A stretch of 64,000 bases of DNA from Paraphaeosphaeria minitans (GCA_015832175.1 WJXW01000003.1:2046001-2110000), one strand, 5' to 3'. Counted from the first letter of the stretch, positions 44,699 through 56,402 are shown. The notes: a model not told the origin generated them from the letters alone. Translations and numbers: made by a program.

Positions 44699-45309
44699 TC
44701 AGTGCAACATCAGTAGCGGTTTCTGTCCAGCTACAAACGCTTGCTTGTGCCTCATCTCTCCCACATGGTCCCAAAACAGAGCTCCGTCCACACTCACAAT
44801 GTCCAAATACCATAACAACCGCGCAACCACCAATCGTATCACCATGTACGCTATGTTCCTCTCTAGACAATTCATCGGCCCCGCAGAGAACGGTTGCACC
44901 GCTTTCTTGACCTTGTCCTCTCGGGCAGAAACTCATCTGTATTCTTGAAGTGCGCAGGGTCGTGGCACACAGACCACTGGGCCACCGAAACGGTTGTGCC
45001 GCCAGGTATGTAGACGCCATCTACAACATCGCCACCCGGAGGTACTACCGTACTCTCGGAGGCCCGGCCGGCACCGGCGGATGCATTCGTAGTCTCCTCG
45101 ATGCAAGCGTTGAGATAGGGCAACGCCGTGATGGCCTTGGAAATCGATTGCCGCCTCAAATGGAACGCGCTCCTTATCTCGCTCACCAGTTTCTCGTATG
45201 CACATGATTTACAGATGAGCCCCGATATGAGCCCCAACAATGCATTCGCCGTGGTCTCGCGTAGTGTTTGTTCCCTTTTGCGGGAGTGCCAACACCAACA
45301 GTGCAGCAA
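44699..45309 (-). pseudogene. Cytochrome P450 3'-fragment, broken
   Basis: Only the last third of a P450 is visible. From 45309 it reads ETTANALLGLISG (helix I end), YEKLVSEIRSAF, then YLNACIEETTN, where the ExxR helix should read ETLR. VYIPGGTTVSVAQWSVCHDP and DEFLPER follow. The frame then shifts, with loss of about 10-15 residues, and resumes as QPFSAGPMNCLERNIAY. The heme loop keeps Cys, but the conserved Gly two residues after it is Glu. It ends near 44699 with LLMLH. Loss of ExxR, the heme-loop change and the frameshift make it non-functional. The N-terminal two-thirds are not recognisable upstream. Confidence 0.78.
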
Positions 45310-46530
45310 GCCTGAGGTCAGGTTTCTAGATATATGGTACTAGTCAAGCTGGCTTATGATCAATAGTGGAGGGCTGGCAAAGGTCTGAGCGTCCATCTGG
45401 TCTTTGTGTTGATACGAAAGTAGTGCGAGGCCACCGCAACGGATCTGGGATTTCGACGACGACGAATGAGGAGCTCGTCCGGGTTCCATAGGTACCTCTT
45501 TTATTGGCCGCACTATCTAATCTAGTATCGGAAGCACGCTTCAAGCAAATTTTAGAAAGGTGCGGATGGATGAATTTTGAGCATCCAGTACTTTGTTAAC
45601 CACCCGAAATGAATAAAAAAACATTTGATAAGATGGCCACTTTGAGCTACCTGGAAATGTCTCAAAAAGAGAATGCCGTTGAAATTGATTGCCTTGTGAC
45701 CTTGAGGACCTCAACAGAATTACGTTTCCGCAGTGCGTACGGATGCCCCAAACACCGCCAATCACCGATAACGCTGAAACCTACGAAGGAATGCGGGGTT
45801 CTGAAACCTTCGTCCTCCGTTCCAAAATGAAGAACGCAAGCCCTGAACCGGAACAAAAAGATCACCTAATCACCAGACAGAATGACGAAAGCAGCGTCTT
45901 CCCTCATTCCAAGTCCCGATCCGACCTCCTACCCACCGTCCGCGTCACGGCCCAGTCCCAAGCTGCGGGAGAAACTCGGATATGAGTGGCGAGTTTTCCC
46001 AATCGCATGAGTCAAAGGCTTATTTTTGGGGGGATGTTTATGGACTACTGGTGGGGTGGAGATGTTACACGCGTCCGATAGATTGCAACAAGGATGGAAG
46101 GGGTGGCAACACTAGCCAGCCAGTCGATTCGCCTTGTGCCTTCGCACTGGCTGCAGTCAACCGCACGATCTGCGCGGCCTTGACTTTGGGCATGCTGACT
46201 GAGTTAGGAGTACGATACGAGTTGTAGCCGCAGAGTATCCATGTTGGATCATGAGTATAGACGGCCTCTGGAACATATGATCGTAGTTTTCGACATGCAC
46301 ACTGAACGAGATCACAACGGCAGACAGCACGCCAGCTAAAGTAGCTAAACAGCTTAAATTTGTACAAGAAACGCTGGATGACATTGACGGGGGTATACGC
46401 AACCAGAGGACCTCTCTACCATTACCAACCCCCGAATCTCAGATCCTCGCTTCTCTCAGATCAGATGCACATGGACAATCAGAACAAGGCAATCCCATGT
46501 CCCCACTTCACTGTCCCATGCTGGACTCGC
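45310..46530. other. Intergenic region
   Basis: 1.2 kb between the P450 relic and the GPI-type protein gene. No gene was recognised. The upstream half could hide further eroded P450 sequence that I cannot identify. Confidence 0.4.
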
Positions 46531-47011
46531 TTACAAGAAGAGAGCAGCGAAAGCACCGACACCGGCGACGAAACCAGCGACCTGGTTGCCGCTGGCAGCA
46601 CCCTCAAAGTAGCCGCTGGAGGGGACGGCGTACGAGCCAGTGCCCGAAGGTGAGGCAGCGCCGGTGCCAGCAGGAGCAGTGCCGGCGGGAACGGAGGGCT
46701 CAACAGCGGCGTAGGAGGACTGCGCAGGAGCAGCGCCAGACGGAGCGGACACGCTGGGGTAGGGCGCCTGACCGGTGGGGTAGGGCGGCAGGGTGGGAGC
46801 AGCGCTGGGGACCGAGGGCGCGCTGGGGGTGTGCACACCGTAAGGAAGTGTCACGGTCTCGGTGACGGTCTGGATGGAGCAGGTCTCGTCTCCAGTGCCT
46901 GGGGGGATGTCAGTTTTGGATTTAAGATGGATGATTTGAGAGAGAAGTAGACATACCGTAGGCCTGGGCAGCGACGGCAGCAACAAAAGCGGCGACAGCG
47001 AAGAACTTCAT
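46531..47011 (-). CDS. Small secreted, probably GPI-anchored, Ser/Pro/Ala-rich protein
   Basis: Exons 47011-46957 and 46898-46531 encode 140 aa. The signal peptide MKFFAVAAFVAAVAAQAYG is followed by a short TGDETCSIQTVTETVTLPYG stretch, then a Ser/Pro/Ala/Tyr-rich low-complexity region with repeated PSAP/YPSVSAP-like patterns. It ends in a hydrophobic tail (VAGFVAGVGAFAALFL) preceded by small residues (GAASGN), a standard GPI-attachment layout. The VTETVTLPYGV segment recurs in fungal cell-wall proteins. The intron is 58 nt (GTATGT...CCCCAG). A role in the cell wall is inferred from architecture. Confidence 0.85.
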
Positions 47012-48481
47012 TTTGACTGAGTTTTGTGGTGTTGCAAGGATGATCCGAAAGCGGAGAATTAGAAGGTGTTGGTAAAGTGGTAAGAGAGTATAAAGAGTGT
47101 GATGTGGCTTGTCTTTGTTTAAAAGAGTGGCTAGTGTAAAGAACACTGTGTGATTATGGTAGACGGATGGAGAAGGAAAGGCACATCAACAAGGCGCGTG
47201 TGCGTCTTATATCTGACACAAAGATGAGCTGGTGAGCACGGGTGGTGCCCTACAGGGGAGGATACAACCATCCCACGCACCACGCAAGCAGGCAATTTGC
47301 AGGCTGGTCGAGACGCGCAGTACTCCCCACCTAGCACCACTCCATCGCGCAGATAACGAATCAGGCGTGCTGCGATAGTGAAAATCACCGCTCGAGCGAC
47401 GATCGTCTGGTAAGTTGGCCCGCAATGGGAGTGTGATTGGCGGGAGCGGCCTCACCGCAAGGGCACGGGAGCCGCAATGCACCTTGTGCAGGCGCTGTGC
47501 ACGTAGCCTCGCCCTTCGGACCACCGAAACGCCTACAAGTTTACCCCGGCGAGATTACGCGGTGGGCCGCACAACAAGTTCAACAACTTAGAGTCTTAGA
47601 TTACACGGTAGACCCGCAAGCCGCCCACCGCAGAGCGCGCCTCACCCCTTGCGCTAGACTGAGACCCCCTTAGTAGTCACGTGCCTGACCCGCTCACCTG
47701 CTGGTTCGAAACCTCGGAGAAATGAGCGGCAGGGTCGCAATCCCACACAGCACCGAGACAATCACTTTGTTGGCACGGCAGGCTGAAGGTCACCGCACCG
47801 CGTTGCTGCGTCGTCTGGAAATTGCTCATCTTCGCCCCGGGACATGTAATCAATGCTGGCGGGCGGCATTTCGGCCTGAATCGTTCATACGGCACAAGTC
47901 GACAACGCGTGTATGCCTCTTCTAGCTCTCTCCTTTTCGGGGCTTCCGTTCACGAGTGTCGATTGGTGAAGGCGTGCTGGTGCTCCGCCTCGTCCAAGGC
48001 ATTCAATGACGTTGGGCGATGGAGCACACGCGGATCAGAGTGGGAACTGGTACCTACAGGCACGTGCGCATGTTTGTTCATGATCGCCCGAAGAGGCGCG
48101 TGTTTGAAACGACGACTTCGACTTCGCTAATCTAAACGAGTGGGTAGCTCATTTTGTGCACGGTGAGACGAAACCCGAGGCCATCCTCCGCAAGACAGCT
48201 CGTCGCTCCACGAAACAAATTCCAATCCCAACTCAATGACATATCGTGCGTGAAAGCAGATTCTGGAATTCAACAGTGGGCAGGTTTTGAGGAATTTTGA
48301 TGCTGTTTTCAATATTGGACATGGACATGCCAATGCGCTCTTGTCGCAACCGGATATACAAATGATGCCGTTATGGTGAACGCTTGCCGCAATCGGATAT
48401 ACAAATGATGCCGTCGTGGTCAACGCCTTCCAACGCCGAGCTCAAACAACGATTCAGAACTTCTCACAATACTCCGGCGCT
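47012..48481. other. Intergenic region
   Basis: 1.5 kb, containing the promoter of the GPI-type gene and the SEC6 3' flank. No coding signal was recognised. A short duplication (CAATCGGATATACAAATGATGCCG / CAACCGGATATACAAATGATGCCG) lies at 48350-48415. Confidence 0.45.
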
Positions 48482-50761
48482 CTATTTGACTTGCGACATG
48501 ATTGTTTCGTACTGCTGCGCGGGATCAACCGTCATCTCCGCCGCCTTCGCCTTCACCGCGTTCACCATGCTGCGCTCAAAATCATCTCTGGCCCTGAGCA
48601 CCGCCTCAACCCAGCCGATGTGCAAGTCTGGGTAACCGTTCTTGAACTGCTCGTACACAATCGGGATCCCGGCCTTGTCTTCGGAAAGCAACATGACGAA
48701 CATCTGTATGACGCGCCACTTCTCCTTTACTTCCCGCCCACACTCGTATCGGCTGAAAAACTCAAAGGCAGTGAAGCAGTCGTCCTTGATCTTCTCGGTG
48801 AAGGGATCGGCGCGCCTGAATTTCGCGGCCTTGTTGCGGACCGCTGAGAGGTAATGGATCAGCAGCTGATCTGCAAGTGACATGACAAGTAGCTCAAAGA
48901 TCGCTCGATGCACAGCGTTCTCGTAATCGCTCATGTAATCTGCAAAGGTGATCACCATTTGCTCCATGTCTCTGGAGCTGTACCAGTCGCTCGTGAACAT
49001 GTTTCTGAGGGTATCGCGGAAGTCAACGTAGAATATCATCTGGCACCATGCTTGGATGAATTCGGTCGCGACATCGACGTAGCTGTCTTTGAGGCTGTTG
49101 ATTTGCTCCGTCAGGGTTGGAGTGTAGGCGGGCGAAACCAGAGGGATAACATCCCGCTCGAAATTCCCCAGGAAAGACGTTTGGGATTCGTCAGATTCAT
49201 CGATACAGATGATCTGATCGTTTGCAATGGCAATAAGCCACTCCTGGAACTCGCTGGATCCTTCGGTTGAAGAAGTGGGCGACGAGTATTTCGCTTTCTC
49301 GTCTACCACCAGCGTCTGCCACATGCGCTGTCGAGAGGACAGAGCCCGGAACATGGACTCGATGACACCTTCAGCCACGTCTGTTCGGTCGCTGTTTTGT
49401 GCAATGGCGAGATTCTGGCCCAACATGGTCCACATATCTGCAAGCGTTTTTGTTTGAAGGTAACCGTCGACGTTCTGACTGATGTCGCTTTGGTCTCGTT
49501 CCGCAAACTGTTTCTTTTCGGTGTTGGCGATGTTGTTCATCCATTCCTCGACTCTGTCGATGATGATTTGGCGGTAGTTTCGTACCAGCTCAGGTACGCG
49601 GTTGTCAACGGCATGGGGCTGAAGGTCGTCTTCAGCAATGCCTAGTTTCTGCATCTTGAGGTAGTACTTGTCGACCCAGTTGATGATGGCAAGGAGGTAC
49701 TGCGGGCCCAAGGCCTCATCGTCCGCGATCCCTAGTAGCCAGTCGTGCATGTTCTTGTGGTATATGTTACCATAGGTTTTGAAGATCTTCCACTTCTTAG
49801 GCATTAGATTCACCATGCCTTGTTGCACCACGAAGAGGTTGTTGAAGTACCACTTAAAATACTTGTCCACCTTTTCCGGATCGTCCATGAACATTTCGTT
49901 TGATTGCTCGAAGTTTGTTTTGCATACAAATTCGATCGACTTTAGAAACTTCTCTTTGTAACCGCGTAGCTCGGTGGAACCTGCAGCAATCGACTTGAAG
50001 CGCGAGGCCAGGTCCTTGTATTCGCGTTGGGCATCCTGCAATGCTTTGGCCTTCTTGTCCGACTTCTCCTCCTCTTCGATGATCAAAGCCAGCCTGACCA
50101 CCATGCCTTCGTTGCCAGACTGGACCAGCTCAATGAGATTCACACAAGCTTCGCCAATATGTGTATCAAACCATTCAATAACATCGTCCAAGCGTGTGAA
50201 GAGATCCTGCACGGTCCCACCGGATTCTAGTGTCAAGTTGTCAATCAGCTCAGTGGAGGAATCTTCAGAGGCTTTAATCTGTCGTATTGCATCGTCCCTA
50301 ACCTCTCGCAATTGCGTAAGACCGTAGTGGACCTCGAGCAGGTTAGGCTGGTTGGCGGGGTCTTCGTCATCCTGGCCGAGCAGGTACTCGAGGTTCTCTA
50401 TGCGCTGCTGGAAGGTGTCGATATCGCGCTTCATCTTCTCAACCTGTTCAAAGTTCTTATGCGTCTGGGCGACGAGGTTGATGTGGGGAAAGTCCTGGAT
50501 CATGTTGTGCGATTCGGCGCACAGCTTGTCTATCTTCATCATCTCCTCCTTGATCAGGTTGACTGCGCGCTGGCCATCGGTGATGCTGCCCATGCCGGCC
50601 TGCGTGACCTCGAGCTGCTCGCGCAGGCCGATGCGCAGCTGGCCATCGACGGCAGCCTTCTTGCGCATGAACTCGGCCTTGAGGGCGGGGATCTTGTCGA
50701 GGTCCTCGGGGTGCCGGAGCAGCTCGGCGAGCTTGGCTGCCGCAGACTCGACATCGCTCAT
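48482..50761 (-). CDS. SEC6: Exocyst complex subunit Sec6
   Basis: Uninterrupted 759-aa frame, close to the family length. The N-terminal region is coiled-coil-like (residues about 1-130, with [21 protein letters not shown]). Helical-bundle CATCHR-type repeats follow, including [45 protein letters not shown] and the C-terminal [20 protein letters not shown]. These are recognisable Sec6 signatures. Sec6 is a core exocyst subunit that tethers secretory vesicles to the plasma membrane at hyphal tips. Absence of introns in so long a gene stands out in this intron-dense window. It is divergent from DPH3 with 213 bp between starts. Confidence 0.95.
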   Translation of the reverse strand: MSDVESAAAKLAELLRHPEDLDKIPALKAEFMRKKAAVDGQLRIGLREQLEVTQAGMGSITDGQRAVNLIKEEMMKIDKLCAESHNMIQDFPHINLVAQTHKNFEQVEKMKRDIDTFQQRIENLEYLLGQDDEDPANQPNLLEVHYGLTQLREVRDDAIRQIKASEDSSTELIDNLTLESGGTVQDLFTRLDDVIEWFDTHIGEACVNLIELVQSGNEGMVVRLALIIEEEEKSDKKAKALQDAQREYKDLASRFKSIAAGSTELRGYKEKFLKSIEFVCKTNFEQSNEMFMDDPEKVDKYFKWYFNNLFVVQQGMVNLMPKKWKIFKTYGNIYHKNMHDWLLGIADDEALGPQYLLAIINWVDKYYLKMQKLGIAEDDLQPHAVDNRVPELVRNYRQIIIDRVEEWMNNIANTEKKQFAERDQSDISQNVDGYLQTKTLADMWTMLGQNLAIAQNSDRTDVAEGVIESMFRALSSRQRMWQTLVVDEKAKYSSPTSSTEGSSEFQEWLIAIANDQIICIDESDESQTSFLGNFERDVIPLVSPAYTPTLTEQINSLKDSYVDVATEFIQAWCQMIFYVDFRDTLRNMFTSDWYSSRDMEQMVITFADYMSDYENAVHRAIFELLVMSLADQLLIHYLSAVRNKAAKFRRADPFTEKIKDDCFTAFEFFSRYECGREVKEKWRVIQMFVMLLSEDKAGIPIVYEQFKNGYPDLHIGWVEAVLRARDDFERSMVNAVKAKAAEMTVDPAQQYETIMSQVK

Positions 50762-50974
50762 GGTTCTGCTGCGGGGTCAGGTTGTGGAAGAGCGCTCATA
50801 CTCGGGCGTGTCGTGCTGTTTGACGGGGTGAGGTCGCGGTCCTGTCGCAGCTGCGGCGAGGGCCCGTGCCAGCGTGCCGGAGGTGCGCCCTCTCTGCCGC
50901 TTTTTGTTCCACATCCACACCCCGCAAACGCCACCCAGGCTCACACTTTGCACACATTCGCACAGCCAGCCGCC

Positions 50975-51281
50975 ATGGCCGACGAGGACGTCAACCTGTA
51001 CGACGAGATCGAAATCGAGGACTGCTTTTATGACGAGACCCTCCAGATCTACCACCATCCGTGTCCCTGCGGCGACCGCTTCGAGATTTCAATTGGCGAC
51101 ATGCGCGACGGCGAAGACATTGCGCGCTGCCCCAGCTGCAGCCTGATGATCCGCATAGTATTCGATCCTGTATGTTTGCTTGATTTCGTGTTATAGTTGT
51201 CTTTGCTGATCGTGCTTTAAGTCGGATCTCCCGCCAGAGCCCCAGGACGACGCTTCGCAGGCTGCTGCCATTACCGCTTAA
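50975..51281 (+). CDS. DPH3: Diphthamide biosynthesis protein Dph3 (CSL zinc finger)
   Basis: Exons 50975-51169 and 51222-51281 give 84 aa. The CSL zinc finger is intact: [13 protein letters not shown], then [10 protein letters not shown] and [14 protein letters not shown], supplying four Cys ligands. Dph3 is a small iron/zinc electron donor for Dph1-Dph2 in diphthamide synthesis on eEF2, and it also supports Elongator-dependent tRNA wobble modification. The 52-nt intron (GTATGT...TTTAAG) falls after FDP, and the second exon supplies [13 protein letters not shown]. Retaining the intron would give a different tail and is unlikely to be the main form. Confidence 0.95.
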
Positions 51282-51812
51282 GGGCGTGCACAATGATTCA
51301 AGTTCAGATTCAGATTCAGAACTTACGGTGACTGCATATCGCCACCGCGATTCTACTATATATCCACATACCTCGCGGATCATTTGGCGGATCACGTTCA
51401 CCGGCCTATTCTCCTTTTGCATAAACCGGCGGTGCATACAACGGCGTTTGGGAATTCGACTTGGCTGATGGACGTTGCAGCTTTCGGTACAGCAACGAGT
51501 TCAACTCGCTACATGCAGCTGTGAGCCAGCGTGACTGGATGTCGGTGAGGTTTTGGTAGCTTGTGTTACCCCGGACGAGTAACGCTTCACCCCTCACTCC
51601 AGACCTGGTCTTACACGTGAGAAGTAGAATGCAGCTGCATTAGAAGCGACACTTGATCAGGCAGGTAGTTGTTGCATCCTAAAAAATCATGCATACCTGT
51701 TGGAGTCGCTATGTTTGCTATTAGAAAAGCGTGGCATTGAAACGCGCCCATCATACAACATGCATCCGTACATTGCCCTTCATATGCCTCCACTGTTCTA
51801 TCCGGCCAACTA
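51282..51812. other. Convergent intergenic region, DPH3 / YFH1
   Basis: 0.53 kb of presumed 3' UTRs. Near 51297-51322 is a short TTCAGA/TTCAGATTC run. No gene was seen. Confidence 0.5.
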
Positions 51813-52485
51813 CTAGACCGGAGCGCTATCGTCCTTGCCCAGCGCAACGCCCAACTCCTGTCGGACGAGATCAGTAAGAGACGTTCCGTCACGCAGATAG
51901 ATCCAGTCTCCCGCGCCACCTCCCTCCTTCTGATGCAGGCCCTCGCCCAACACTACCCAATCGAATCGCTTCGGTCCAGACACGGGCGAGCTCCACCAAA
52001 TCTGCTTGTTCGGCGGCTGCTTATTGAGCACGTATTCGTGGCCGCGCGACTGGATCTTGACGTGCATTACGCCGGCCTAGTGACAAACAATCAGTTTTCA
52101 GTTCGATGCCTGGAATGTAGACAGAACATGCCGAATACTCGACGTCATAGTCGGGAGTCTCCTCCTGCTTTGCCTCCAGCTCACCCAGCAGCTCTTCCAG
52201 ATACTCATCGGCGCGCTCGTGAAACTCGGAAGTGGAGATGTCGGTGGGCACGGTAGGGTGCTCGGAGTCCTCGGTCTGGGGCGGCGCCGGGTTCTCCGAG
52301 TCGGGCATGATGCCCTTGAAAGTCATTGACGAGTGGAAGCCCCGGACTACAGTGCTTGCGCTGCTGGTCCTAACCACCGCGACAGGAGCTCTAGCGATGA
52401 CGCCATTGGCTGACGTCTGGGCTCGGAGAGGCGTGCGGACTGCCCGGCGGAGGGCGACCTGTCCGGCTCTTGATAGCGATTTCAT
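51813..52485 (-). CDS. YFH1: Frataxin, mitochondrial iron chaperone
   Basis: Exons 52485-52132 and 52076-51813 encode 205 aa. An Arg/Ser/Ala-rich presequence (MKSLSRAGQVALRRAVRTPL) should target mitochondria. The frataxin fold follows: acidic helix 1 (FHERADEYLEELLGELEA), DVEYSAGVMHVKI, the signature NKQPPNKQIWWSSPVSGPKR and LTDLVRQELGVAL. It serves Fe-S cluster assembly with the Isu scaffold. The single intron has donor GCATGT and acceptor CACTAG. Only this GC-AG pair joins Ser and Ala of DVEYS/AGVM in frame. APS3 is divergent, 204 bp away. Confidence 0.94.
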
Positions 52486-52689
52486 AGCTGGTGATGTAGA
52501 TTACGGGGTTTGGGAGGGTTCGTCAGTGTTGGGATATAGAATGCAAGTGGTTGGCGGGATGCTGGCGGCACCGAGAGGAGAGCTCGTTTCCACTTTGAGC
52601 TTGGGCCGCGACGCGCTGCTTCGCCAGTGATTTCCCCGCAGCTCCTCCGCAGACGTCCCGCCGTCGTGACACTTTCCGCGAGCCCAGCC

Positions 52690-53358
52690 ATGATCAACGC
52701 CGTGCTGGTCTTCAACAATGCCGGCCAGCCCCGCTTGACGAAATTTTACACGCAGCTGGTACGCGCATTCCCTCATAACACAGTCCAGGATCAATGCTGA
52801 CCCTGCACAGGAGACGAGCGTCCAGCAGCGGCTCATTTCCGAGATATTCAACCTCGTCGCAAACCGCCCAAACTCAGCTTGTAACTTCCTTCCGTACCTG
52901 CACCACGACCCCTTCACACTCTTTTCTACCTAACACCCACTAGCCTCCCACCCCTCCTCGCAAACAGCAGCAAATCCTCCACCCCTACCACTCCGCACAA
53001 CGACACGCCCTCCCTCGTCACCTACCGCCACTACGCAACCCTCTACTTCATCGTCATCTCCACCTCCACCGAGTCGCCCCTCGCGCTGCTCGACCTCATC
53101 CAGGTCTTTGTCCAGGCCCTCGATGGCCTCTTTGAGAACGTCTGTGAGCTCGATCTCATCTTCAACTTTGAGACGCTGCATGCCGCGCTCGCGGAGATGA
53201 TTGTCGGCGGTGTGGTCGTGGAGACGCAGTTGGACAAGGTGATTGAGGGGGTGCGGAGTCAGGGGACGGTGGCGAAGCGGCCGGTGAATGAGGGCAAGGG
53301 CGGGCTGGGATTCGCGGGTTTTGGCAGGGGAGATGGGAATATTTGGGCGGGGAGGTGA
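52690..53358 (+). CDS. APS3: AP-3 adaptor complex sigma subunit
   Basis: Exons 52690-52758, 52811-52893 and 52944-53358 give 188 aa. The longin-type sigma domain begins MINAVLVFNNAGQPRLTKFY. It has ACNFLPLPPLLAN, YRHYATLYFIVISTSTESPL, LDLIQVFVQALDGLFENVCE and LIFNFETLHAALAEMIVGGV, the AP-3 sigma pattern. A Gly-rich tail (KGGLGFAGFGRGDGNIWAGR) follows, as in other fungal AP-3 sigma proteins. It is a small subunit of the coat that sorts cargo from Golgi to vacuole. Introns of 52 and 50 nt have GTACGC and GTACCT donors. The gene name follows yeast usage. Confidence 0.95.
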
Positions 53359-53819
53359 GCTCTGTGAGGAGTGCTAGGTCATATCTTATGCATGGTTGGA
53401 AGAGCTTCGGGGTGTGTTGAGGGAAGTCTGCGGGGCGGGCCGTGTGACGTGGGCACATGAAGAGATGGCACCGCAAAGTCACACTCGAAAAGCTAACCTG
53501 CGGTGAATTGGGCAAGGTGCCAGAGTATATAGAAGTGGAAGCCAAGCCAAGTGACAAGCGGTAGTGACTATTGGCGCATACATACGATACCATGAGTATA
53601 TGAATAATGCAAACAACGATCGATGGACAGTTGTATTGCACAGATTATTTAGTGCTTTACAGTGATCTCTCGTGTAAATGCAATATTCGGTCATACACCA
53701 CTATAATAAGGCATTGTAGAATTTCTATTGGCCAAGTCATCCTAGGATACACTAAAGAACGATCAGTTCGTGAAGCCTTCAGCAAGTAAGAAACATCAAG
53801 CTGCTCAAACAATAATATG
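53359..53819. other. Convergent intergenic region
   Basis: 0.46 kb between APS3 and the HET relic, turning AT-rich after 53550. No gene was recognised. Confidence 0.5.
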
Positions 53820-54929
53820 CTCGCGCATGCCAAACTTCCCAAAGTCCCGTCATTGCGCCTTTGGTTCAGCATTGCGGATAAAGTCATGCCCATACTTATG
53901 ACGGCCCACTTTCGCGATGTTAACCGTGGTGTGCATCTGTTGATCACCGGAATCTCCAGCAATCGGTCGGAGCACGAACGGGAAATTGATGCCAAAGAGG
54001 CCGACGACAACATCGCTGGGTCGCACAGCTATGAGCGGTTATGGGTGGGTATAGCGCGCCTATGTAACTTTCTTCGATGAAAAACAGTATCTTCTCGCGG
54101 ACTTGGATGCGGAAATGCGAAAGAACGGTCTCGCATTCGTCCTCCAGAGGCTTATCGAGGGTCACTGTAGCATAGGCACCATGTGGTTGTCATCGTTCCG
54201 ATGAACCTGTAACTCGCCTTCGTCCGAGCATCCTGGCCCTTGATTGGAGAGACCGCAGAGACCGCAGGCCATCTTGAATCATCCAACGTTTCGATGTAAG
54301 CCTCGAATTGGACCCATTGAATGCTTATTTGTCCGAGATACAACTCTGGGTTTTGTTTCGCAAGAGCAATCTCTTGCACCACCCAAATGTGATTGAACCA
54401 AGGGCTTGAACAGATCTGTCCAAGCGCGCGTAGTGAATGTGTGACATGCCTAGCTGTTCCTAGGATTTCCTGGTGGATGATGGGATGGATGACGAAGTCA
54501 TCGGTCGGAAGACTTGTATTTAGCCACACCATGACCTCTCCAGCAGATGAAGAGATGCTGCTCATCGGTTGGATCTGCTGGCTTCGTTCTTGAAGATCGT
54601 TTGATTGATGCACAAAGCGTCGGCCCAAAGCGAAAGACCGATCAAGTCATCGCGCCGATACCGAAGAGCATAGTTGAGGTTACGACCGATGGCCAACACC
54701 GCGTCCATTCACTTCCGCTTTTCGAGGGGAATCCTCGGATTCCCATGCGTAAGAGAAATCCATTTTCTTTGAGTTTCGTGATCTGTAAGCGTATCCTCCA
54801 ATTATCTTCGTAGCTGCCTGGCGCAATTCGAAGCCGTCGGATTTCTTTCAGCTCTGTGTCCAAAGGTGTAGGTAAAGCTTTTCGGTTATCTTGAGCCACC
54901 CTGTTAAGTCTGCCATGCATGGTTATCAT
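53820..54929 (-). pseudogene. Broken heterokaryon-incompatibility (HET) domain gene
   Basis: The minus strand preserves HET-domain blocks in shifting frames. From 54929 these are LPTPLDTELKEIRRLRIAPG and QITKLKENGF, then a shift before a degraded YxWGS region. AIGRNLNYALRYRR and LWADALCINQ follow in another frame, a further one-base shift leads to NDLQERSQQIQPMSS and WFNHIWVVQEIALA, and further frames reach LFGINFPFVLRPIAGD and KVGRHKYGHDFI near 53890. Intact HET genes regulate non-self recognition and cell death on hyphal fusion. This copy has at least three frameshifts and cannot make a full product. Block order and spacing match an ancestral single gene. Boundaries are approximate. Confidence 0.75.
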
Positions 54930-55784
54930 GTTTTACGCTTTTTTTTGTTCGTGACGGCATTGTTATAAGGAACCGTGGTTGAAGCTAAAGCCACAAGGCT
55001 GAGGTTTACCTAGATGATGTCCAAATGTCAAATCGCTCTCGAGAGTCACGTGCTGCAACCGAGAATGGAGGGCCTGATCATGCGCTGCACCGCATGCCTA
55101 TATAATCGAATGCGGACAATACATAAATTGGTCACGCATTATTGCGCGGTGTTATACATAGAGCGCAAGACTTAAAAAAGAAGCCTCACGGTAGCGGATA
55201 GTACACATGCATGCAGTTGGGGGTCGGCTTTGTGAATTTTAACAATTGAAGTGGAAATAATTTCGTAGGTGAGCTACGGTAGGTAGGTAGCATGATGTTT
55301 GCCTACGTACAGCGCTGGGTAATGCGCGACTGCCCTGCAGGAAATCAACTCTTTCCACATCAGACTTCGCGGAAGGCCAACAGCGGCAAGCTCTGTCTTG
55401 AACGTGTAGGTAAGTAATCCTCGTATCATTTGGCGAGGCCTGGATTGATCTTTATGATGGATAGCTCCCTGAACGAATCGTACCTCGAGGTCATCACGAT
55501 ACAAGCTGCTTATTCACATGACCACAATTACATCCACTTACCGCAAGTATTCGCTTTGTGCTATCTCTCGAATTCTTCCGCGCAACAGCGAGAATCAACT
55601 ACTCGCCTGACACGAATGCCACCTTACCCTGCACGCAATTTCCTCGTCTTAACATGTCCTCTTGTATACCCCAACGCTCCCTCCAATTGGCCCAGCGCCC
55701 ATTTCCCAGCGTAATCGCGCGACTACCAAAATGTGACTGTATCATTGCCAACAGGTCCCATCTACATCCAACACAAGCACACAG
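54930..55784. other. AT-rich intergenic region
   Basis: 0.85 kb between the HET relic and the weak frame at 55785. No gene was recognised. Confidence 0.5.
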
Positions 55785-56402
55785 ATGCCTTCCCTCCCGC
55801 GCAGCGAATCCCCAGACAGCGCTATACCACAATCATCTCAATTCGTAGTTAAAAATAACACAGGAACGGTACATGCGACTAGACGTCAAGTACTCTGGAC
55901 GGACCAGTCGGAACCGCTCACGACGCTGGCGATAGAATGGCCCGGATCAAACACTACCGCTCGCTTACCGGCACCACCACAACGGCATCCTCTCGTTTCG
56001 GCTGCCCTCCGGCTCGCTTGCAACACCGACACCTGCACCGCCACAATATCGCTCCAATGGGGTCTTCGCCCTCTTGGAACTGTTTCCGTGCGGCATGCCG
56101 ATTCGCGAGTCTGGCATGCGAGGCGTGTGGCTAGTGAGGGGCAATCCACAGAAATGCCATGCTGCGCACGGATGAGAAGGGACCCTGATCAGCGCGATCA
56201 GCACCATAGCACCTCGTTGAGGGAGAGGGCTGTGAGACCTGCGGTGGCGGAAAGCAGTGTTGATCGCGTGGAAATGCATGGGCGTGCGCGCTTGGACATG
56301 GATTTGTACTTGGAATATATGGCGGTGGCCACCTGCGTTGCTGGGCCGGGTCTCATCAAGTGCTACACTGCGAAATGGCTTCATAGCGATCAGAGCAATT
56401 GA
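55785..56402 (+). CDS. Possible orphan protein, 205 aa
   Basis: Open frame starting MPSLPRSESPDSAIPQSS with no domain, signal peptide or membrane segment recognised. It is Arg- and Thr-rich. It ends 54 nt before the start of the membrane-protein gene at 56457 and may instead be that gene's 5' leader or a chance frame in GC-rich DNA. Confidence 0.3.
   Translation: MPSLPRSESPDSAIPQSSQFVVKNNTGTVHATRRQVLWTDQSEPLTTLAIEWPGSNTTARLPAPPQRHPLVSAALRLACNTDTCTATISLQWGLRPLGTVSVRHADSRVWHARRVASEGQSTEMPCCARMRRDPDQRDQHHSTSLRERAVRPAVAESSVDRVEMHGRARLDMDLYLEYMAVATCVAGPGLIKCYTAKWLHSDQSN

Noticed and set aside
47700..47715. GGTTCGAAACC resembling a tRNA B box
   Set aside because: The flanking sequence does not fold into a cloverleaf.
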